Shown: positions 57,020 through 64,000 of the stretch, piece by piece
How positions within the stretch are numbered: the first letter of the stretch is position 1
Layout: every line of letters starts with the position of its first letter
Assembly (NCBI GenBank): GCA_949361645.1
Contig: OX442421.1
Location: 5,499,320 to 5,563,319, forward strand
Length of the DNA: 64,000 nt
Direction: 5' to 3'
DNA from: Spongilla lacustris
Taxonomy: Eukaryota; Porifera; Demospongiae; Spongillida; Spongillidae
Notes under the pieces: generated by a model
What the model was told of the DNA's origin: nothing
Seen by the model: only the letters and a program-made list of their open reading frames with translations
Database searches by the model: none
Program-made: the position numbers and the translations under genes

Positions 57020-57807
57020 ATGCACAGAGGAGGCTGTGAGTTGCCATCTAGGTAGCTGTAATTAAGATGGCTGAGCCGGATGTTTGTGAAGGGTATAACG
57101 TCTCGACTTGTTATATCCTTTCAGGCTCACCCCACCACGACCACCACCGCCACCACCACCACCCACACCACCATGACGGTCGCACAGTGATCGTTGAAAC
57201 AGGTACGGCTCACTCTTGACTTCAGTGTAGCAAATAGGCCGGCTAGGCATGCAGCAAGTAATAACCCTTTGGGACTAACGAATTACAAACCAAATTACGG
57301 CAAACTGCAGCCTAACCCTATAGGTTTAACATAGAGCTAAAAATTTTCATTACGAGGTTAATTAATTTTTCCTTCGAGCTAACTATAGCTGCAATGCTTC
57401 GTGCAGCGGTCAGTACATGCAGTAAAATGCGCATGTATATACCATGCTTGCATCAATGCTGCCATAATAACGCTTTACTAATTTCTATTACAACAGTCGC
57501 AGCTCCTCCAATCGTACGTCCCGTAGTGATCGAAAGGTCACCTTTGGAAGTCATTGTGGCACCTTCTGTGCAGACCTATGTCGCGCCTCCTCCTGTTTCA
57601 CTGGGGTACTCGGTCGGAGTATCCGTGGCAACCCCGCCGCCCTTGGTCGTCCAGGCTCCAGCCCTGCCTTCGTTGTCGTTCGGCCTGTCGATTGGAACCC
57701 CAACCGCGGTTGTCCGCCCGCCTTCTGTCTCTGTGGTCTCTGCACCAGTTGGAATTGTGGAAGTTAGAAGAAGCCCTTCACCCTGTCGTAAAGTCATATA
57801 CAAATAA
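57020..57807 (+). CDS. Gene Y: small His-rich, Val/Pro-rich protein, paralogue of gene X (134 aa, 3 exons)
   Basis: Exons 57020-57035, 57125-57202, 57497-57807; 405 nt, phases 1/1 as in gene X. Exon 1 is only MHRGG plus one base. Exon 2 encodes SPHHDHHRHHHHPHHHDGRT and VIVET. Exon 3 is a Val/Pro/Ser-rich stretch (VAAPPIVRPVVIERSPLEVI, GVSVATPPPLVVQAP) ending SPCRKVIYK. The intron between exons 1 and 2 is 89 bp. An alternative start at 57,067 would read straight into exon 2 without splicing. Shared VIER-P motifs and splice phases link it to gene X, but it lacks the long Gly run. Function is unknown. Confidence 0.65.
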
Positions 57808-58693
57808 TAGATTTGCTAGTTGAATATTACCTGTATACATTGCCGGTGCATGTAAGTGGGCTGTTTTTGTTGATTATAATTCAATACAACGATTTCTTTA
57901 ATTTTTACGGCTGAAAATGAATCAGTTTAAATGTTCTGCTGAGCAATTAGCTGTCAATTAATTAATTAACTTATGCTATTTCCGTGGAATTCGCGATCAA
58001 GGACTACATGGATATTCAGTTGTCTACAAACCAATGTGGGTCTGAAATCGCTAGATGGGCGCCTCATAGTGGGGAACTGAGAAGAAGAGTGTACGACAGG
58101 AGAGTGTATAGATCAGGTGTTACTGTAGGTAGATGTGGTACTGTGTAAATAATATTAGTGTGCTCAGTTCGTGTAATGTAAATTATACAATAACTATTCT
58201 AATAACATGTACCAAGTATTCATATCATTTATCTTTGTTCTTTTTTTTTTTCCTTTTTTTTCCTCACTGCCTTGGCAACTCGTATTGGTTAGCGTACGTC
58301 TCAAGCGAAGCCGCTGGGCTTAGGTTAGATTTAGGGTTAGGTTATAGGTTGGTCGGATAATGGATTAAAACCTCTTACCATATACATACCCACGGTAACG
58401 ATTGCAATCAATAGCACATATATAGTACCATATGTATATGTTACTTGTGCGTAATTATTACAGGTCAAAACCTTCTCTAAAATAGATGGGCTTGCAAAGT
58501 CGCAATAGATGGGCTTGCATGTATTAAAATAGCAATTCCAGTTCAGCAGCAAATACGATTTTAGCCAATTTATAGGTATACAGTGTCATTAATGGATCTG
58601 TCTCGAGGTCAGTTGTACAGTACTAGTCAAGTTCTATTTAACTAAGAAATCAGTTGTTTAAATGAATTGCAATTGGACACATTGAAAAACTAT
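57808..58693. other. Intergenic, no gene recognised
   Basis: Contains a T-rich run near 58,241 and a short 'ttagggttaggttat' at 58,328-58,345, but no coding signal. It ends at the sequence gap. Confidence 0.5.
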
Positions 58694-58893
58694 NNNNNNN
58701 NNNNNNNNNNNNNNNNNNNNNNNNNNNNNNNNNNNNNNNNNNNNNNNNNNNNNNNNNNNNNNNNNNNNNNNNNNNNNNNNNNNNNNNNNNNNNNNNNNNN
58801 NNNNNNNNNNNNNNNNNNNNNNNNNNNNNNNNNNNNNNNNNNNNNNNNNNNNNNNNNNNNNNNNNNNNNNNNNNNNNNNNNNNNNNNNNNNNN
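58694..58893. other. Assembly gap of 200 N
   Basis: Exactly 200 undetermined bases. It cuts the 3' part of the integrase pseudogene that follows, so the RNase H-fold core of that element is not visible. Confidence 1.
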
Positions 58894-59625
58894 ACCAGAA
58901 AGTGGACCCACCAGGTCCATTCCCCATTGAGCAAATGTATGGTTTGGGACACCAACAGGATGCAGTTCTGAAGTTTTTTTTGGCATCTTGTTCTGCCTTT
59001 GACACACTAGACAAGTGCTGCAATAGTTAGCAATATCTGAGGCCATTCCCTTCCAATAGTAACGTTCAGCCACCTTCTCTTGCCTATACATACATGCATG
59101 TATGAAGTGAAGAAACACATCAGTGAGAAAGTAATTACCAGCGATTGCTTCAAATTAAAAGGAAGGCAATGTAGTGAATTCCTATGCTGCTATACAACTG
59201 AGAGCATAGATACTGAAAACAAATAACAATCTTTAATAGGCATGATTTTACATGCTAGTAGAAGGTTATACATGTACATAGTGAAACCAATTCACAACGT
59301 ATAATACAACATACGTTTTATGAACTCCAAAGTGACCGCCTGCTGGATCTTTGTGAACAGTGTCAAGAGTCTAACCTTCTCGTCAACCGTAACAACTCGA
59401 TACCTTTCTTCCTTCTGTACATACGTCAGCCCTTTCTTCCGCCTTTTTGTCTTGAAAAGCAAGCCATCTTCGGTTATGAAACCCTCACATTTCTGTCGAT
59501 AAGCCCTTTTAGCATCTTTGACATCTTTTGACTCCAACACATCCAGAGGCCAATTTCGCTACTCACTGTCTTTGCTCTCAAGGAAACGAACAATTTCGTC
59601 GTATTCTTTTACAGCGTTTTATGAA
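58894..59625 (-). pseudogene. Ginger/GIN1-like integrase fragment with two lesions
   Basis: Minus strand: YDEIVRFLESKDSE, TAG, RNWPLDVLESKDVKDAKRAY, GLTYVQKEERYRVV. A missing base near 59,370 then shifts the frame to HKDPAGGHFGVHKT. A GT-AG intron (about 59,311 to 59,088) leads to VAERYYWKGMASDIANYC, CLVCQRQN and WGMDLVGPLSG, where the gap begins. The HH-CC zinc-binding module (H..GH, C..C) and the first catalytic Asp (GMDLVGPL) are those of retroviral-type integrases, as in Ginger transposons and GIN1-type genes. The stop and frameshift indicate decay unless they are sequence errors. Confidence 0.75.
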
Positions 59626-60252
59626 GGGCGTTAATCTATTCCAAGGGATGATAAGCTATTCCGGAATTATTTATCCTAGGGGGATAATCTATTCCAGAAT
59701 AGATTAACCGGGGGATGAATTTTTGGGGGGATAATCTATTCCGTGACACCGGTCCCCCTATAGTAGAGTTTTTTTTAAACGTGGGCAATTGGAGATTTTT
59801 TCCAGGGACAGCCATGCCTCCGACCGTTGCATGGATGAGTCGCCTGGCATCAAAAATGATACGGATGTGTAGCGGAGCCGATTTAAAATCCATCCAACCG
59901 TTTGCACACAATGCTGGACATCACGACACAAGATGGCGGCCATTTCTGTTCGCCCTCAATAATTTACGACGACGTCGTTAGCACTTAAAAAAAAAAGATA
60001 TAAATTAGACTGTCATTCCTCGATCCAGATGGTATAACTCGCTCTCGCGTTCGGCGTCCCCTGATATGGTGTAACCATGCACAATACAACAAAATGCATG
60101 ATAGCAAGTGTGTTACACTAAAATTCGCTTGTTATCCCACGTGTATCCACCAAAATTAAACACATAATTATGTAGATACGTAACGCAAATTGTCCATGCA
60201 TGACATGCAGTGACTACAAAAAAAAGTACAGACAATGTTGTTCAGTAGCGTG
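59626..60252. other. Intergenic with a GGGGGATAATCTATTCC repeat cluster
   Basis: 'ggggataatctattcc' or its inverse occurs at least four times between 59,630 and 59,745, forming hairpins such as 'aatctattccagaatagatt'. It looks like the scrambled ends of a small palindromic element. Nothing recognised in 59,760-60,252. Confidence 0.55.
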
Positions 60253-62656
60253 CTAGACGTAGTCCTCATCTCCATCTCCACTCAATATATCCCTTGCTGA
60301 CTGACTACCATCAATAAGTTTCATCAGTCGGACGCGGTGCAGCCTTGACTCTATACAGAGCTCCTTCTCCAGCGCTGCTTCTGTGCACTTAAGAAGAACA
60401 TCTCCTGTGATGTGTTTCTGTGCGATGGTCTGACAGTACTGCTTCAGTCCCATTATATCTAACAGTTTTATCATCTGAGCAGAAAAGAGATGCAAGGGTA
60501 AGAGTCATGCATGAGACTTATATAAATGAACGGATCTTCTACCCGCGTAACTGATGTGTGATGCTAAAGTCGGGATAGCAATTTCAACTTCATGACGTTA
60601 TAGAGTTTGTGAGTAATTATTATTACGATACTGAGATCCATTTCCCCACGTAGAAATAGCAATGCATAATGAACTGCATGAATGCATGCATGAGATTCAG
60701 TTTTACATTGTACTTAATTTCTGGTATTTGGTTTGGTATATTCTAATATATTATATGTACTATAATTACTGCATGCAAAATAAATCACGACAAATTACAC
60801 TAAAAATTGTTGCACACATGATCCCGATACATCTTCTTAGTGCTATCAGATATACACAGATGCTTCAGCTTATTTCTGTACACAAAACATTTATGTAATG
60901 GTACATAATAAAAGTTTGAAATGCTAATGAATTTTGAGCCACACAGACATTGCAATTACCCAGTGCATAATTAAATGCCATTGGCTGGAATCTGGCATTA
61001 TTGCATAATAGCCATATACATAAACATGGTTGCATGTAGCCGCTATGTGCACGTGCATGCAGGTGCACTTCCCATTGACTCCCCAGCACTTTCCATCCAC
61101 AATATTCTTCATCTACGCCTACCACTTACATTGTCAGTATCCAAGGTATGCAGAAACTCAATGTTGGACTTTCTTTCAATTGAGTCTGCATATGTTTCCA
61201 CAGATGAAGATTGACCGCTTTTTTGCAGAGTAGGAACAACACTTGTGTCATTTAAACACTTGTCTCTAGTGTTGTCTACCACAATACTTTGCAAACTGTT
61301 GTTTACAATTTGTGACAATTTATCTACTTGTTCTTTTAAGGATGCAAGTTCCTTTGTGAATTTATTGTCCAGTCATCTCATGTCAGCCCGTATTGAGACT
61401 AACTCATGACTTTGTTTGTCTTGATTAGTATCAGATGGCATATGAGTGGGTGTGATGGGAGTGGGGTTGGGCAATGAAATAACTTTTTCATATAACATTT
61501 CAGTAGAACAACACAGTCGGTCCTTACTTCTGGCCAAATCCAAAGAGGAAGAGAACGCATGTTGGTTTGGTAGGAATTTTGTGTATCGTGTGGGGTCCTT
61601 TCTGTGTGCATCTATCCAATGCTTCATTGTTTGTGATTTGACAAGCTCCACCCCCAGCCCTCCAGGCTGCATGACTATCACATTATCGCAGTGGACCACA
61701 TTGGAGGCATCAAAGTTCTCCATAAGATTATAGGTTTGTTCACACAGTGAATCCGTGTCAGTCCCATCCTTTGGCTGCATGACCTGGACTTCGATATCCA
61801 GGTCTATGGGTATCTCAAACACGCAGGGCTGACCAGAGTCTGTGTCACTCCCAGATGCAATAAGAGAAGTGTCCACACTCTCACCAAGAAGTGTAGTAAC
61901 TGACAAAGGTAGGTAATGAGGAAGTTGCTGGGATGTCTCGGAATTTGTAAAAAGGTAACATGCCATTGGAAAAGGCTGGGGAACGTGCTCCAGTATGTCG
62001 GGCAGTAAGAGGCGCACATCATATGGTTTGGTGGAGAAGTGGCCCTCACATGACTCAAACAGATGTTTGATCTTAGAGGCAGTGAGGCTGTACACCATAA
62101 GGTGTCTGCGGTTTCCTTTCTGCTCTATCCCTTTGATAATAAGAAGTTCGTTCTTTTCTATAGAATTACTAGGAGCTGTACCCTTAAATGCCACTGTGAC
62201 ACGGACAGCCTTTGGGAGAGGTGAGATAGCCATGATGTCACTAACCTTTGGATATTTGTAGCCATCCCGAGCCTTCTGGTTGTTTCCCTGAGGATTGTAA
62301 AGCATTCCAAACTGAACTGAAGAATTGAAAGCAATCCTACGTTTAACTTGTCCGCAATCCTTCACCGTTACTACATTGGTTTTTTTAATAAAGTGTATGT
62401 TATAGACATCTCCTTCGGACAACGTGAAGCTTTCGTTCGAGCCATAGAAACCTCTACTCACGAACACACGTAGGGGAAATAAGTCCTGATACCTTTGCAC
62501 TAGTTCCAGCACTGATAACTCATCTGGTAATATATCATACCTCTCCGGGTTCCATTGATCATTGGCAATTAGTGTGCGCAAATCCGGCAGTTTGGGTGTA
62601 AGAACAGGGACCGGTGATTTGTTCAGCATGCTGTGACGAACAATCTTTTCATCCAT
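60253..62656 (-). CDS. GAREM-like: CABIT-SAM adaptor, GAREM-like (about 581 aa, 2 exons, one in-frame TGA)
   Basis: Exon 1 61130-62656, intron 655 bp, exon 2 60253-60474, both phase 0. Residues about 18-250 look like a CABIT domain (LPLRVF-type LFPLRVFVSRGFYG, then FTLSEGDVYNI; FGMLYNPQGN; GHFSTKPYDVRLLLPDIL; LPHYLPLSVT). A linker of about 230 residues is acidic. Exon 2 is a SAM domain (LLDIMGLKQY, ITGDVLLKCTEAALEKELCI, RLHRVRLMKLI). This N-CABIT, C-SAM order is that of GAREM proteins, cytoplasmic Grb2/MAPK-pathway adaptors downstream of receptor tyrosine kinases. A TGA at 61,373-61,375 (context AGA TGA CTG GAC) interrupts an otherwise open frame. The frame stays open upstream of the chosen ATG, so the N-terminus may be longer. 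Confidence 0.8.
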
Positions 62657-63337
62657 TATTGGGCTTGCCGGCGGAAGAGGAAGTGGCCGACGAAGGTTGC
62701 TAGGTGCATGGGCTTCTCTGTTTGCGGGTCTCCAAGGTGTCGTATACAGGTACGGGCGGTCTTGTTTGCAATTTAACTTCTTCGTGTGATTCGCTTCGCG
62801 CCATCTCGCGTATCGGTTTGTTAAGGATACAGTTACACCAGATCTTTACTGCAAAAGTCAGTTCGTGTGTGCTATATAGGTATATGCATGCACACTTATT
62901 AATGTTTAAAAGCAAAGCAGTATAAAATCCCACGTACTATGCATGTAATGTACATGCATGCATAATATCCGAAGACACATGCATGCATCGAAGCAATGCA
63001 TAATTGCGTAGCGTGCACGACTTCGCCTTTTCGAAACGTCTTTTCTCGAATCAACGCAATCTGCATGCACACCTACCAAGCTAGCCTATAGAGGGTGAAT
63101 GGCATATTCAAGTACTAATAGCTCCGTTGAATGACGTATTCACGTATTCATGCTCTTCGCGTACAACGGTCATGCACGTGTTGCAATGGCGGAGCCCGCT
63201 ACGGCTTTGAGTTTATGGAGGAGTGACTAATCTGTGCCTTATTAGCAGTGGATCTATATAACAGGACGGCTATAATCTCGTACGGTCTTGACAGTCACTG
63301 CATGTAGTTCTATATTTTAATAAGTAGATCTACAATT
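62657..63337. other. Upstream region of the CABIT-SAM gene
   Basis: An alternative upstream ATG on the minus strand (about 62,801, reading MARSESHEEVKLQTRPPVPV) could mark a first exon joined by a short intron to the main frame, but no phase-matching junction was found. Otherwise this is promoter-proximal sequence without recognised elements. Confidence 0.4.
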
Positions 63338-64000
63338 GGGAAAGTTTACGAGAAAAGGGACCTAGCGTTTATTATAAAAAAGTATAATAAAAATGCATTA
63401 CGTTTGATTTGCTATAACTTCCGAACAGTTAACGCTATCACCTTCCTATTTTCAACACTACATACTGCACCATTTCTCTATGGTAGAATACATTTTGGAG
63501 TCTTGTACTTGCTCCGTGTCAGTATTGCAACGTTCGATACCCCACTGGGTTCAAACCCGCCATAACTTTCGGTAGGAGTAATCAATTCGCTTCAAATTTG
63601 GTTTGTAGGTAGAGAGGTCCTATACCTATCGATTTGTTCTGTTCGTTGATTTTTATGCCATCCATTACGGAGTTACAGTTGAACAAACTACGTGCCCATT
63701 TTCGCGCTCGATTCGCGCCAGTGATTTGGGCAAATTGCGTTCCGCTCAATGTATGGGGAGGCGGGGATTATAACATTGGCGCGAATCAAGCGGGAAAACG
63801 TGCACGTAGTTTGTTCAACTGTATCTCCGTAACGGATGGCATAAAAATTAACGAACAGAATGAATCGATAGGTATAGGACCTCTCTACCTACAAACCGAA
63901 TTTGAAGCGAATTGATTACTCCAACCGAAAGTTATGGCGGGTTTGAACCCAGTGGGGTATCGAACGTTGCAATACTGACACAGAGCAAGTGCAAGACTCC
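63338..64000. mobile_element. Foldback element of the GGGACAG family (cut by window end)
   Basis: Begins GGGAAAGTTTACGAG at 63,338. It then follows the same order as the element at 18,670-19,487: 'gctataacttccgaacag', 'gtcttgtacttgctccgt', 'gggttcaaacccgcc', 'atcgatttgttctgttcg'. The second half mirrors the first from about 63,750. No coding capacity. The right end lies beyond 64,000, so a target duplication (AATT predicted) cannot be confirmed. Confidence 0.85.

Noticed and set aside
58310..58350. Telomere-like TTAGGG/TTAGGTTA motifs
   Set aside because: Only two or three imperfect units, not an array. No support for an internal telomere.
58650..59118. ORFs crossing the N gap
   Set aside because: The frame across 200 unknown bases is meaningless; only the real sequence from 58,894 onward was used.

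Overview
The window is animal DNA. Genes are split by short GT-AG introns (some under 100 bp), there is no operon structure, and the genes encode metazoan signalling proteins: a ROS1/sevenless-type receptor tyrosine kinase and a CABIT+SAM adaptor. The mix of compact genes with CACTA, Sola-like, THAP/ISL2EU and RT-endonuclease elements suggests a non-bilaterian animal, most likely a demosponge such as Amphimedon. The species is inference. All exon models below were read by hand from splice signals and checked for phase.

Left part (1-12,290): the last exon of an unknown Ser/Thr-rich surface protein (1-192, +), a seemingly perfect 799-bp tandem duplication (253-1850), then gene A on the minus strand (10,278 to 3,196; 15 exons, 822 aa). 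Gene A has a ROS-like ectodomain (signal peptide, FN3, YWTD propeller, FN3 repeats) that ends in a Thr-rich stalk and a GPI-like tail, with no kinase.

Gene B (45,833 to 12,290, minus; 27 exons, 1275 aa) is its full-length paralogue, with the same first 11 exons followed by FN3 repeats, a membrane helix and a ROS-type tyrosine kinase. Its intron 10 is 24.7 kb long and holds two related transposons: an 818-bp foldback element (18,670-19,487) and, 32 bp away, a 23.5-kb palindromic element (19,520-43,034). Both have GGGACAG ends and 4-bp target duplications. The large element encodes an 875-aa DDD-like zinc-finger transposase in its right arm and a deleted copy in its left arm. It also carries mirrored minisatellites and a 3.2-kb 24-bp satellite. 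A 7.2-kb CACTA-type element with two divergent genes (24,182-31,336) sits in the left arm, and an ISL2EU-like element sits exactly at the palindrome centre (31,517-32,367).

Right part (45,834-64,000): small DNA transposons, then two head-to-head paralogues for His-rich/Val-Pro-rich small proteins (gene X, minus, 56,373 to 48,101; gene Y, plus, 57,020-57,807). Intron 2 of gene X holds a decayed RT-endonuclease retroelement that was hit by three ISL2EU-like insertions, one nested in another. After a 200-bp assembly gap come a broken Ginger/GIN1-like integrase, a CABIT-SAM (GAREM-like) gene with an in-frame TGA, and a third member of the GGGACAG family running off the window end.

The most notable system is the autonomous palindromic Sola-like element together with its two small foldback relatives. 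The next is the pair of ROS paralogues: one complete receptor and one kinase-less, probably GPI-anchored form that could act as a decoy.
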